A stretch of 64,000 bases of DNA from Pogostemon cablin (taxonomy: Eukaryota > Streptophyta > Magnoliopsida > Lamiales > Lamiaceae), in contig CM042993.1 of assembly GCA_023678885.1 (NCBI GenBank), positions 7,524,501-7,588,500 on the forward strand, given 5' to 3'. Under the pieces are notes generated by a model that made no database searches, had not been told where the DNA came from, and worked only from the letters and a program-made list of their open reading frames with translations. A program made the position numbers and the translations under genes. Within the stretch, counting starts at the first letter, position 1, and the number at the start of each line of letters is the position of its first letter. Below are positions 45,459-58,171 of the stretch, in pieces.

Positions 45459-45753
45459 CTCCCTCCGTCCCAAGAATACATTCGCGTATTCTTGGGCACG
45501 GAGTTTAAGAAAAGTAATTTTTTGGGGGTGTGATGTAAGAAAGAGAAGGGGTATTTTGGGTAATTGAGTAGAATAAAGTGTATGATATAGTTGACTTTGA
45601 CTAAATTGTGTGTAAAAAGAAGGTGGCATTTTTGTAATATTGTAGTATTGTAAGGTTATTGATATTGTGTATTGTTTCCATTTTTAGGGGGCGAATGTAT
45701 TCTTGGGACGGACCAAAATGGAAAGGGCGAATGTATTCTTGGGACGGAGGGAG
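45459..45753. mobile_element. Stowaway-type MITE 2 in the copia 5' LTR, 295 bp
   Basis: Same family, orientation and length as the copy 13 bp to its left, at the next suitable TA in the LTR. By eye the two differ at about six or seven positions. Its right end is 135 bp from the BAM1 ATG. Confidence 0.92.
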
Positions 45754-45888
45754 TATTATTTACATGTATGAATATACGCACCCCTCCTTTACCCCCACCC
45801 CCACCCTACCCACCCCTTAATCCTTATTACACAACTTTTATAATCTCAGTAGCTGAGAAAACACTCACCCACACTCTACCAACACAAA

Positions 45889-48800
45889 ATGCGTTTCCTC
45901 CTACTTTTCCTCCTCCTCCATCTCCACCTCCTCCACTCCGCCGCCGCCAGGCCACCGCGGATGCCCGAATACCGCGCCCTTCTCTCCATCAAAGCTTCCA
46001 TCTCCGACGACCCCCAATCCTCACTCGCCTCCTGGAACCCCGACAACAGCCATTGCACCTGGAAAGGGGTCACCTGCGATCCCTCCCGTCGCCACGTCAC
46101 TGCCGTCGACATCTCCAACCTCAGCCTCACCGGCATCCTCTCACCTGACGTCGGCCATCTCCGTTTTCTCCTTAACTTCTCCGCCTCCGCTAACTTCCTC
46201 TCTGGCCCTATTCCTCCTCAAATCTCTGATATCCCCAATCTCCGTTTCCTCAATCTTTCAAACAATGTCTTCAACATGAGTTTTCCTCCGCAGCTTTACG
46301 GCTTGAAGAATCTCCAGGTTCTCGATCTTTACAATAATAACATGACTGGAGATTTCCCTTCGCAGGCGTATTTGCTCACCAATTTACGCCATTTGCATCT
46401 CGGTGGGAATTTCTTCACTGGTGTATTTCCGCCGGAGTTTGGGTTGTTTCCGAATCTCGAGTACCTTGCCATCTCCGGCAACGAGCTAGCTGGAGCAATT
46501 CCGCCGGAGATCGGGAACTTGACCCAGCTCAAGGAGCTGTACATTGGGTATTACAATGCCTTCACGGGCGGGATACCTAAGGAGATAGGGAATCTGACGC
46601 AGCTGTTGCGGTTTGACGCCGCTAATTGCGGTCTCACTGGCGAGATTCCGGCGGAGTTAGGTAATTTGCAGAACCTCGACACTCTGTTTCTCCAAGTAAA
46701 TGGCCTTTCGGGTGGCTTGACGCCGGAGCTCGGCAATTTGAAGAACCTGAAATCCATGGATCTGTCAAACAATGTGTTCACCGGTGAAATTCCGCCATCA
46801 TTTGCGCAGCTGAAGAATGTAACCCTCTTAAATCTATTCCGGAACAAACTCACTGGATCGATACCGGATTTCATCGGGGAGTTGCCGGAGCTTCAAGTTT
46901 TGCAGCTGTGGGAGAACAATTTCACCGGAATCATTCCTCAGAGTTTGGGAACGAACGGAAATCTGCAAGAAATAGACGTCAGTTCCAACAAATTAACCGG
47001 AAATTTGCCACCAAATCTCTGCAACGGCAAAAAGCTGCACACATTAATCACTCTGGGAAACTTCCTCTTCGGCCCGATTCCTGAGTCTTTGGGTCAGTGC
47101 GAATCTCTGACCCGGATCCGAATGGGCGATAACTATCTGAACGGGTCGATTCCACAGGGGTTATTGAGCTTGCCGAAGCTGACACAAGTAGAGCTGCAGG
47201 ATAATCTCTTATCCGGCGATTTTCCGCCGACCGATACATCGTCGACTACTCTGGGGCAAATTAGTCTTTCCAACAATCATCTCACCGGAGATTTGCCGCC
47301 GAGTATCGGCAACTTCGTCGGTGTCCAGAAGCTTCTACTCGACGGGAACAAGTTCTCCGGCAAGATTCCGGCTGAAATTGGGAAGCTACAGCAGCTGTCA
47401 AAGATGGATTTCAGCCACAACGATTTCTCAGGCCCAATTGCACCAGAAATCAGCCAATGTAAGCTGCTGACGTTCGTTGATCTGAGCCGGAATCAGCTCT
47501 CCGGCGAAATACCGGCCGAGATTACTGGTATGAGAATCCTGAACTACTTAAATGTATCGAGAAACCATTTATTGGGTAGCATACCGTCCTCCATTGCTGG
47601 TATGCAGAGCTTAACTTCCGTTGATTTTTCATACAACAATTTATCTGGTTTAGTCCCTGGAACGGGTCAATTTAGCTACTTCAATCACACTTCATTTTTG
47701 GGCAATCCAAATCTGTGTGGACCATATTTGGGACCTTGCAAAGAGGGCATTGCCTCTGGTGCAGAAAGGCCACATGAGAAGGGGACTTTCTCCCCTTCCA
47801 TGAAACTTCTGCTTGTGATTGGATTGCTTGTTTGTTCGATTGTTTTCGCCGTTGCAGCGATCATCAAGGCTCGATCGTTGAAGAAGGCTAGTGATGCTCG
47901 TGCTTGGAAGCTCACTGCCTTCCAACGCCTCGATTTCACTTGTGATGATGTGTTGGATAGCCTTAAGGAGGATAACATAATTGGTAAAGGTGGAGCAGGC
48001 ATTGTTTACAAAGGCTCGATGCCGAATGGAGATCAGGTAGCCGTTAAACGGCTACCTGCAATGAGCCGTGGCTCGTCTCATGATCACGGCTTCAATGCCG
48101 AGATTCAGACTCTAGGGAGGATTAGGCATCGCCACATTGTGAGGTTGTTAGGGTTTTGTTCGAATCATGAGACCAATCTTTTGGTTTATGAATACATGCC
48201 TAATGGCAGCTTAGGTGAAATGCTTCATGGTAAGAAAGGAGGTCATCTGTATTGGGATACGAGGTATAAAATTGCTGTGGAGGCTGCTAAGGGCCTTTGC
48301 TATCTTCATCATGATTGCTCTCCGTTGATCGTCCACCGCGATGTGAAATCGAATAACATCCTCTTGGATTCGAATTTTGAAGCCCATGTAGCTGATTTTG
48401 GACTTGCTAAGTTCTTGCAGGATTCTGGGACCTCTGAATGTATGTCAGCCATTGCTGGTTCTTATGGATACATCGCACCAGGCAAGGAATTTAATAAGTT
48501 TGCAAATTACTTGCTGTTATTTTACCTCTTTCATTGATGGTTATAATATTGTTTAGCTAAGTCTATATGTTGAACATTAGCATCCACTTTTATTTGATTT
48601 ATTGTTGTCTTTAGAGATGTAGTTGGATGTCATTAGTTGAGAATTTGAATTCTGTGCTTCCAAGTAACATGCTTACTCTTAGTACTGTCGAAATCAGTCT
48701 CTTTCTTGCCTTTGGTTCTCAACCACCATTAGAAATTAGTTGCAGCAGAATTTCTGATTCATTTAATTTGGAATTTAGCCCATTACATGTTTTGAATTAT

Positions 48801-49344
48801 GTGAATGCAATAGCTACATCCAATCTCTACTTGCTTAAGAATCATTAAGGCTATGATACTCATTTGTTTCCTTTGACTGAGTATTTATCATTATCAATGT
48901 ACAGAGTATGCCTACACACTTAAGGTCGATGAGAAGAGCGATGTGTACAGTTTCGGTGTGGTCCTTTTAGAGCTTGTTACAGGTCGGAAGCCTGTCGGGG
49001 AGTTTGGCGACGGTGTGGACATAGTCCAGTGGGTTAGGACAATGACAGATGGAAACAAGGAAGGAGTACTCAAAGTTCTGGATCCAAGGCTCCCAACAGT
49101 CCCTCTCCATGAGGTGATGCATGTTTTCTACGTAGCAATGCTCTGCGTCGAAGAGCAGGCAGTCGAACGTCCCACCATGCGCGAAGTAGTGCAAATACTA
49201 ACCGAGCTGCCCGGTGCCAAAACCGGAGATTCAACTGTCACGGAGTCTACTCAACCAGCTTCCGGCCTGGACTCTCCCGCTGCAACGGAGACGAAAAGCC
49301 ACAACAACAATGGTCAGTCGCCGCCGGATCTTCTCAGCATCTGA
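45889..49344 (+). CDS. BAM1: BAM1-type (CLAVATA1 family) LRR receptor-like kinase
   Basis: Two exons, 45889-48481 and 48905-49344, encode 1010 residues (Arabidopsis BAM1 is of similar length). Layout: signal peptide about 1-21 (LLLFLLLHLHLLH); LRR N-cap with CTWKGVTC; about 21 LRRs of the LxxLxLxxNxLxGxIP type; capped by NPNLCGPYLGPC; transmembrane segment about 638-660 (LLLVIGLLVCSIVFAVAAII); kinase with GKGGAGIVYKG (699-709), Lys720 in VAVKRL, HRD at 816-818 and DFG at 836-838, all intact. The tail LKVLDPRLPTVPLHEVMHVF, then CVEEQAVERPTMREVVQIL, is characteristic of BAM1/BAM2. Known role: plasma-membrane receptor for CLE peptides in meristem and vascular signalling. The intron uses a GC donor. 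The start is the first ATG after a short leader, in a fitting AACACAAAATG context. Confidence 0.93.
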
Positions 49345-49776
49345 AGCACAATGTGTTAGCTTCTTCCTTTGATGGGTCTAGCTAGTTAGTTTTGTAACTC
49401 TGTTTCTGAATTCCCATGTTGCCCATTTTCTTCTTAGTTTGCACTTCCTTTAACTTCCATGTGTGTTAATCAATTGCTTTCAAAGTTTGTGTACAGAAGC
49501 TATGGAGGGCTATTTAGTCTTTTCCTAATGTAGTCCAAATTACATCATCTCTTGTTCTTGAAATTCTTGAGTTTCACAATGATATGGATAGTACAATTAT
49601 TAAATAGCAGAATTAAATATAAACAAACAAAATTAAAGAACAATTGATACAGTTGAAAGATTTGAAAACTCAGGTACCTAAACACTACCCTCCCTGCAAT
49701 ATTGTATTTTCATAGTGTTATAATTTTAAAAAAATTAAAAATAAAAATAAAAATAAAAGAATAAAATAGTGAAGTA
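49345..49776. other. 3' region of the BAM1-type gene
   Basis: Probable 3' untranslated sequence and downstream DNA; no further gene. No single polyadenylation signal stands out. Confidence 0.4.
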
Positions 49777-50066
49777 CTCCCTTCGTTCCTCAGAGTATTT
49801 TACACTTTTCTTTTCCATCCGTCCCTCAAAGTATTTCACACTACACTTTTATTAAAAATGGTAATGAATACACTATAATAATACATACTTTTTACATATA
49901 TCCCAACAAAATACTCACTTTTTCACATATTTTAATAACTTTATATTTTTTTATTAAATTAATTAAAATATTTTTTCTCTTTCTTACTTTATACTTAAAA
50001 AATAAAATTTTTTTAAATTTCGCGCACACAAATACTTGAAATACACGGGGGAGACGGGGGGAGGAG
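49777..50066. mobile_element. Stowaway-type MITE, diverged, about 290 bp
   Basis: Left end CTCCCTTCGTTCCTCAGAG, right end GGGGAGACGGGGGGAGGAG, both next to TA. The interior CAGAGTATTTTACACTT is repeated as CAAAGTATTTCACACT. Confidence 0.65.
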
Positions 50067-52142
50067 TAAGATTTATTGAGAGGTGTGTCTTGTAGTGCAT
50101 GAAAAATAAAAATGGGGGACCTAGAAAATTGGGACTGACTATATGGAGTGGTGTGCAGTGGCTTTCAATTACCAATATTGGGGTCCACTTTTGGTCAAAT
50201 AAAATACTTAAAATAAATATATAAATAGAAATAAAAATATAATTAGTAGCTGGCATATGGAGTGCTATTATTGTCAGAAATTAATTCAACTGAAGAGTCC
50301 GCCCTCTTACTGAGGGATATAAAATGATAAAATAAATAGATATATCTCTCTCTCTTATTTCATTAAATACCTCTACTTTAATTAATACTCCCTACTCATC
50401 AAACTTCTTTTATTGCAATTCCAGAAATCCACACATTTCCCTCTTAAATTCATATACATACAAAATTATTATTTCCTTTCAAATTATATCCCATTCCAAA
50501 TTATATCCCAAGTTTTGAAATACTCCTACACACCAGTGTAATGCCATAATAGATGCCCATAATTTATTTTATTTTTTGGTATTTATTAATTTGGATACAA
50601 TTATTTTTTGGGTATTATTTAAATATTCATAATAATATAAGACAAATGCAATATTGATTTTGCAGTTATAAGCTTCAGAATACGGAAACATTGTCATTTC
50701 CATTCGTTCGTAATTCTTACAATCAATTTTTAATAGTATGGGGTCGGAAGTAAAATTGAATTCTTTCAGAAATGACTGTATACTCCTTACATAGAAAACT
50801 TAAAAAATAAAATAAAAAAATCATACTTTCTTTATGTATTTTCTCTCATAAAATTAGTCACATAACATATAAAATAAATACTCTCTCATCCTATTTCATT
50901 TGCTTTTTACATATGTATTAAGAAGTATTATTATTTTGTATATAATGAGTAGTTGTATTAGTAGTAAGTGGTGTTCTATATGTAAGTAGTGCATACTCGA
51001 TCTCTACTCGTTATAATTGATATCTATTTTATAATTAATTATAAAAATGATAAAGATAAATGATATCTATTTCATGATATCACGTAACATATTTTATAAT
51101 TTATTAATTACTTAGAATTATAATATTATCCTAAAAAATTAATAAAAATAATATCTAAGATATTATTCTAATAAAATTAATAAAAATAATATCTCTTAAA
51201 TTCTGGATCTACAATAACATGAATGTAACCAGTCAAAATGCTGCAATTTATAAGACTTAATTCATGCAAGAATTAATGCTGCAATTTATAAGACTTAAAT
51301 TCATGCAAGAATTAATTTCTTTCTTTCACTTTACTATCATTTTCTCTTAAATGAACATTTGAGGAAATGTGTTTTTGCTTGTCTATCTCAATAATGGGGC
51401 AACATTGATTTTTAGACATATTGTTTGGGTGTACACATACAAATGTACAACCATGTTATTAAACCACTTAATTTGTTTTCAACTAATAAAGATGGAAAGA
51501 TGGGGCCCACAGCCAAGACATGATAATAAAAGAAAAACAAGATGATAACCACTTTTATGGTACATTATTAACCTATTTGTCATGCTATGTCTAATAATTC
51601 TTGGTTAGTGAGTGGTTAACTAAGTAGAAAATGACATGGTAGCAATAAATTAATTAATTCAAACATTAGTCCAAATTTGTACTAATTGTTCTATCATAAG
51701 ATGAGATTATGAAACCGCACACATGCATAATGGTATTAATTTGGCCCATTATGGTACGCATGCAACTCACACTATCTGATTAATTATGCAGTGATTATGT
51801 CATCAAATTAACACAAGGATAAGGATTTTTCAGATTGTGTCACAGTAAGATAATGTTATCGCAATAAGATAATTTTATTTTTTATATTTTTTTGAAAATA
51901 TTATTTAAGTACTTCTATGAAAATTAATTACTACAGTGTTAGATAATTAAAAGTTACTGTAATAAATAAATTTAAGAACTTTGTAAAAAATTAAATATTT
52001 AATATAACTTAATTATATTTTTTTATAATTAATAAAATCTTAAAATTAAATATTTAGAAGTTTTTTTTAAAAAAATTTTTTACTACTGAGAAATAATTAA
52101 TGTTATCACATAATAAAATTTAATTACTTAATTTTTTTTATG
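50067..52142. other. Intergenic stretch with a 38 bp tandem duplication
   Basis: AT-rich DNA. CTGCAATTTATAAGACTTAA and the 18 bases after it are repeated in tandem at 51241-51278 and 51279-51317. A one-ended Stowaway-like relic starts near 50880. No gene was seen. Confidence 0.55.
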
Positions 52143-52437
52143 CTCTCTGTATACTATTTTGAAGTATTTTAGGTATTCATGCACGTCCAATTAATAATAG
52201 TAAAACTATATTACTCCTATACTACATCTTATATTTTTTACACTTTATTTATCAATTTCAATAATTTTATTTATTTTTTTACACTTTATTTATCGTTCCC
52301 AATAACTTTATTTATTTTTTCTCTTTAAATTACCAATGTATCCCTATTTTTTCTTTCATTATGTAGTATATTAAAAAAAAACACTCCTTAGTCTTCGTGC
52401 CCGTACAAATGGACGTAAACACTTGGGAAGGAGGGAG
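52143..52437. mobile_element. Stowaway-type MITE, diverged
   Basis: Right end GGGAAGGAGGGAG is followed by TA; the left end is eroded (CTCTCTGTATAC). The interior shares the TTTATCA..CCCAATAACTTTATT and GTGCCCGTACAAA segments with the MITE at 29814. Confidence 0.6.
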
Positions 52438-54260
52438 TATAATAATTTATAGAAATATAATATTTTTTAAATTAAATCAATATTATAGGAGTATTAAACT
52501 TTATTAATTTATATAATAAATTTTAAAAATTTAAATTTAACATAAGATATTTAAATTTGATTAGATGGGGTGCGATTTGCCAAAAGTATGATTTGATTTT
52601 ATATTTTTTCCAAAATCTCAAAAGTTTACACTAAATTATAATTTAAGGAAATTTATAATTTTTCGTACAATAAATTCTAAAAAATATGAAAGCTAACGTG
52701 GCAAAAGTTAACACCACGTGTAGTAATTGGGCATGGTTAACTATCCAATTGGGTGCATGTAATTGCAATGTGTTTCAAAGGTGATGATTATTTTGTTAAA
52801 TTTTAAAGGTTGAGATTAAATTGCAATTAAAATAAAGGTCGTAGTTTTTTTTTCCGCAATTAACCCTCTAAAATTGTTAGGTCCAATAGTGCTGCTAAAT
52901 GAGTTGAGCAAGTTCAAGTAGTGCACACTTGAGCTCTACTCAACTCACACCTACGAGAGAATTCGACTTGACTCAATTCGTTAAACAATGCAGAGTCTTT
53001 TTATGGCCATTCTTCTTCTATTCAAACTTTTGTGCCTTAACGAACTTATTAAGCTTAATCGAGTCTGCTTTTAATAAATATATTTATATTTATTATTATC
53101 ATTAAATAATATTTATTATTATTATTATTTAGTATTACCTCATTGAGTAGAGTTGAGATCGACTTATTAAATTATTGAATATTAGACGAGTGCAAATTCG
53201 AAGTTGAACGGTCGCGCTTTAATGTGAAATATGAGTGATTTGTTCTCTAATGTACAGGTCCACCATCCTAGCCACCAAACGTGCATAATAAAATTTCTAT
53301 ATTATATGTACAGAATTATTACCAATAAATTTTAAAAAGTTAAATTTCTTGAACTCTTTAAAACATAAATATGAAATTAAATTGTCCTTCTTGGTCGATC
53401 TTTCTTTCCAGCTAGATTCATTTTCCAAATTATGGACCTCGCTTTTAGTTGTGGATCGGGTCAGGTTCGGGCTCTTTTTTTTTTCAAGTTGGAAGGGGGA
53501 AGCGATGGAGGTAGGGTGACAAGTTGGAAGGGGGAAGCGATGGAGGTAGGGTGACGGTGGCAACGGAGTGTGGATGGTGAAGGAACGATGGTGCGATGGT
53601 AGTGCTTGGAAGAGAGAAGGCTTGCTCTCTTTGTTACTATTCTTTTTTTATATTTTGCCTTCTCTTTTTTTTTTTTTTGTCGAAAAATATGTTTACATTT
53701 GGATTTCTTAAGTTGCAAAAGCAACAGTTTGAACAACTCAAATTTTTAGTGATTTTGTAATTTGTAAGCTTTATTTTTGTTTTAGTCTCTTTTCGTGGGA
53801 GTGTCCTTAGTTTCCCCTTGTGGGAGTGTGTACTCTTCTTATCTGAGGTGCTGAGTGTCTTGGGTGAGTGCCTCTTCTAGTGGGGTTTTTCTGTTCTCTC
53901 GAAAAATTGTAGGATTTAGTCGAATCTGTTTCGACGGTACTTAGTCACGTAGTTGTATTTATCTTTGAGTTTATTTAAAAACTATCTATTTAGTGGAAAA
54001 AAAAGAAAATGTATTTAAAGAGATTATGCTAGATGTGTTAAAATGGGCTACGCATGCGTGTGTCAACCCACCCGCCAAGTCAAATCCATCTAAAGTCAGA
54101 CAGCCAATGAGCTATACCTGCAAATGGTCTATTCCACATAATTCACCAATAATCCACCGCATTTAATTTAAAAATTATTAAGTATTTTCGATATTTTATT
54201 TTTATGTGTTAATTTTTTAAAAAAAATTATTCTTTTATAAATTTTACTCCTATTGACCAA
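52438..54260. other. Intergenic stretch with a 35 bp tandem duplication
   Basis: AAGTTGGAAGGGGGAAGCGA and the following 15 bases occur twice in tandem, 53486-53520 and 53521-53555. Open frames across it reflect the repeat, not a recognised protein. Otherwise AT-rich and featureless. Confidence 0.55.
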
Positions 54261-54269
54261 ATTTTTTTT

Positions 54270-54668
54270 GGCAAAAACTTATGTGCATCCGGGCTCACGG
54301 ACCACATTCCGTGCACCTTTAAAATTTTGTGTTAAATTGTATATCATTTAGTATAAAGATGTGTACCCTTTATTTTCTAAAGAAAATTATTGGGTGTATC
54401 TTGGCGCATGGACAACCCTCCATGCGCCTTTAGAATTTTGTGTTAAATTGTACTCCATACCCTTTAATATAAAAATGTGTACCCTTTGTTTTATAAAGAA
54501 AAAATATTAATGAAAAGTGTATATCCTTTAGAATAAAATAGTGTACCTTTTTATTAATTAAAGTGTATACCCTTTAAGCCAAAGCAATGTACCCTTACCC
54601 ATAATACTAAATTTCTAAAGGCGCACGGAATATGTTCCCGTGAGCCCGGGCGCACGCAAGCCTCACTC
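54270..54668 (-). mobile_element. Small MULE-like element, 399 bp, 9 bp target duplication
   Basis: ATTTTTTTT flanks it at 54261-54269 and 54669-54677 (perfect, though low complexity). It starts GGCAAAAACTTATGTGCATC and ends GCACGCAAGCCTCACTC, the two family ends in minus orientation. The interior has the same GGGTAT(A)CA/TGTACCC words and double GCGCACGG palindromes as the copy at 15678. Confidence 0.8.
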
Positions 54669-55295
54669 ATTTTTTTTTTCATCCTTTCCATTTTGTTTTG
54701 TTTCATAAAAAAATTTCATCTCCTAAAAATAATAAAAAGATCAAAATAACTACATTCTTTCGTACACTTTATTTTATAAAAAACTCACTCATGTCTACTA
54801 TAATTTATTATTTATATATTAAAAAAAATTATAAGATTACACTTCTATTAATCTTCATACGAGTCATACCGAGTATGCCATCGTGAAAACTTTTACAAGA
54901 GGGAATATATGAAAACGTGGAAACGACTTGCATGGATCAATCCGACTCTTCCTATCAAAATTTGCTTAGCAATAACTCAACTCATTTATACCCGTCTCAT
55001 TTTGTTGATTTTTTTGTCAATATAAAAGACGTTGTTTGTATCCCACATCAGATAGGAGATCAAAAGGAGAGGATTCCTTCAAGCTATTTAAGGAAATTTT
55101 GGTTTTGATGTCAAGTGCACAAATTAAAAATATTATAATCTTTATGTTTGATTCTTTTAAATTTCTTTCTTGTATTCTCTATTTGAGAGTTGGGAGAAAA
55201 TGTGTGACTTAGTCAAAATATTTTTAATAGTGTACGTGGTGATTGGGGTTGGTAGAAAGAGTTGGGAGAAAATGTGTGAATTAATAAAAAAAATA
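54669..55295. other. Intergenic stretch, no gene seen
   Basis: AT-rich; short open frames at 54698-54886 and 54917-55108 have no recognisable domain. Confidence 0.4.
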
Positions 55296-55551
55296 CTCCC
55301 TCCGTCCCGTTACAATGTACGCATTTACTTTTTGCACGTAGATTAAGAGATATAATATTTTAATGTGTAGTGAGGTGAGATAAATAATATTTTAATGTAA
55401 AATGGATAGGTGTATCAGTATAACATGTGGGCCAATGGAGAGAGAAATAATTAATATGTGTGGGTCCCCTTTATCAAAAAGGAAAACACACACCTTGTAT
55501 TGGGATGAACCAAAATGGAAAAACGGGTATGTTTTAATGGAACGGAGGGAG
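55296..55551. mobile_element. Stowaway-type MITE, 256 bp
   Basis: Ends CTCCCTCCGTCCCGTTAC and TAATGGAACGGAGGGAG are flanked by TA. Confidence 0.85.
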
Positions 55552-55796
55552 TATGTAATAGTGTGGTGATTGGGGCCAGGAGAAAGAAATTTCTGTATAA
55601 TTGTAAAAATTAAAATTTCAAATAGTAGTATTTTCTCGATCCGTCGGTTATATTTTTTTTCCCCTATCCATGAATGAAAATTTGCTTATCCCAACTCATT
55701 TTAACCTATAAAATAACTTATGACAGTGGGTTAAGAATCGACCCAACTTAACAACCCATTTTTTCACCTTAGATTTTACATATTGGAATAAAACGA

Positions 55797-58171
55797 CATG
55801 CACCCCGGTTCGGAACTGTCGGTTCCGGTTCCAATGGAGAGGAAACTGGAACCGAACCAGGGGTCTTAAGGTTTCGGTTCTCGAACTGACGGTTTCGGTT
55901 TCGGTTCGAAACCGCCGATTTTTCCTTTTTTTTTAGTTTTATTTTTTTTATTATTATGTGTAATTTATTTATTAAATAACTAAATAAGTAAAACATGTGT
56001 AATTTCATTAAAATTGAAAACATGATGTATGAATATTCAATAGGTTTGAACACTTATACCGGAAGGATTTCTCATTATATACCATAAAGCACTTTTAATA
56101 GGTTGAATGTGTGCTTTCAAAGCACTTATATCATCTTGAACACATAAATTCAATATATGACAAATACATTTAACATGAAAAAATCTACCACCAATTAAGG
56201 GTTTGCAAATATCAATAAAACTTTCTAAACTAGCCATATTAGCACTAGCATTATCAAATGAGATTGTAAAAATCTTTGTAACTAAACCATATTCTAGCAA
56301 AATAGTACTAATTTTGTGAGCAATATTAACGGCAGTATGAGGAACATCAAATGATCTATAAGCAATTAATCTTTTTTGCATATTCCATGAACTATCAATC
56401 CAATGACAAGTAATATCCATATAATCCGCTTTATGCCAAAAATTACTTCAAATATCCGAACATATAGACACTTTATGAGGTAATTGTTACAAAATTTATT
56501 TTAAAACCAAACCATGCCATTTAACAACTTTAGCAACACCAAGTTTACATTTATTACGATGCAAAGGTGGGGCTTGAGGATTTAAAGTGAGATTAACTCA
56601 ATCTTGAAAAAAAATATTATCGGCAAAGTTAAATGGCAAATGTTCGGTGCACATAAATTCAAGGTATAATCTCAAATAATTAGATTCATCAAATTTAAAA
56701 AGAGTGTTACCTGACGCCGATGTACCTTCTCCTCTGGAAGACGCCGTGAACCCTCGTCCTATTTGTGCTTGACCGGTTGAGATGTCAATCTTGTCCGGAT
56801 GCTTCGAGTTGATGTGCTTGATGAACGTTTCATATCCTCTGCCATGCTTGAATTTATACTTCGTGCCATAATAGTTGCAAATAACTTTGAATTCATTCGA
56901 ATTCTCAATCGCCTCCTTCTTGAAATGAATGGAAAATATATCGGAACGTAACACTTGTGGGGAACTTCGAGTCGATCCTCTGCCTCCGCCTCCGCTAGAG
57001 CCTCCGCCTCCGTCTCTGATACCCGTACCAACCAAAATTGGTTGACTTCTACTCGCCCTTTGTTGTGATTGACCTTGAATATTATCGTTGTCGTCGTCGG
57101 AGGAGAAATCATCTCCAAGTATCTCCCTAAAATTCAAGTTGAATAAATGAGGGGACATTTCTTCATTCGAATGAATATTTTCAAGTTCAACATCTTCTAA
57201 AGTTGGTGGAAGTTGACGTGGAGGTGGTGGAGGACAATTTAAGGTGTTGGGTATAGATTTTCCTCTAGAAGAAGAAGGTGAGGCACCGGATGAAGAAGAA
57301 CCTCTTCTAAGCATTTTTTTTAGATTTAAAAAAGGATGAATATATATGATTTATGAACTAAAACTAAAAGACTATAAATATACTAATTAATAGTATATGT
57401 GGGAAAGAATAGAAAATGATAATGAGAGAATTGAAATGAAAGTGATAATGAGAGAATATAAATAAAAGACTACAATTTTTTTTTTGAGTTTGATATATAT
57501 GAACTAAAAAAAGAAACTTGAGAGTTGAGAACTTGAATTGAGAAAATGTATTGTGTAGAGTAGAAGTAGAATCAACTATCAAGAACGTAGAATAGAAGAA
57601 GTAGTATCGTAGAAGTAGAGTAGATTGAATGTTGTGTGCTCAAATTGATCACACTTGGGGGGTATTTATAGAGGATCAAAATTGATCTCATCCATCCATT
57701 TCAAATTTTGAATACAAAAAAAATCTCAGCCCTTGAATTAAAAAAAAAATTCCGGCGGTTTGAATTTCAACGGCCACACCATCTCGGCCGCACGTTTGAA
57801 TTTCAAAATTTAAAATTTCCCGCCCGGCCCGCCTGAACTGCCGGTTTGAATTGGCTAACCATGAACCAGCGGTTTACCCGCCTGAACCATCGGTTTACAG
57901 CCCAACGATCATTTTTTTGGGCCGTCGGATCTCCAAAGGATAGACGATCTTGGCCGTTCAAAAAAATAAATAAATAAAAAATTGAGAAACCGCCGGTTTG
58001 AATCGTGAACCGGAGAATCGGCGATTTCGGTTCGAGAGTAGTAGGAACCAAAATCGAACCGTGTTTTACCGATTTCGATTCATTTTTCGCCGATTTCAAA
58101 AACAGCATTTTGGATTCCGATTAAAATCGACGGTTCACCGGTTCGAATCGACGGTTCCGATTAATTGGTGC
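55797..58171 (-). mobile_element. hAT transposon, degenerate
   Basis: Both ends are packed with GGTTCGGTT / CGGTTTCGGTTTCGG and CGGTTCGAATCGACGGTTCC words, typical hAT subterminal repeats. Outer ends ATGCACC at the left and GGTGCAT at the right are inverted. A broken transposase lies between on minus. No convincing 8 bp duplication was found, so limits are approximate. Confidence 0.6.
56037..57314 (-). pseudogene. hAT-family transposase, RICESLEEPER/BED type, broken
   Basis: The N-terminal open frame (57314-56598) has a Ser-rich leader, an acidic part, and a BED-like zinc finger ending GRGYETFIKHINSKHP. Its first pair reads ICNYYGTKY, so the second Cys is lost. The next part (to 56037) shows the hAT core: DITCHWIDSSWNMQKRLIAY, FTISFDNASANMASLESF and FFHVKCICHILNLCVQDDI. 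A TGA in KVSICSDI..SNFWHK, a frame change near 56600 and an early end after VQTY remove the dimerisation domain. Not functional. Confidence 0.8.

Larger units (their letters stand above)
39397..45764 (-). mobile_element. Ty1/copia LTR retrotransposon, decayed inside, target duplication TGTAT
   Basis: The left LTR is 39397-39909 (513 bp). The right LTR is 44658-45764, which is 513 bp once two MITEs are removed. TGTAT flanks the element at 39392-39396 and 45765-45769. Read on minus, the 5' LTR (right) ends TTCAACA and is followed at once by TTGGTATCAGAGCC, the usual primer-binding site complementary to initiator tRNA-Met. A purine-rich GAGTGGGAGA precedes the 3' LTR. Only two or so LTR differences were seen, so insertion is very recent. 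Yet the interior has lost integrase and protease and has a broken reverse transcriptase, so a defective copy was probably mobilised in trans. Confidence 0.93.

Noticed and set aside
45672..46148. Proline/histidine-rich frame overlapping the BAM1 start
   Set aside because: It crosses a MITE and reads the GC-rich BAM1 exon out of frame.
53297..53736. Two overlapping minus frames of about 90 codons
   Set aside because: They translate a 35 bp tandem duplication and poly-A tracts; no recognisable domain.
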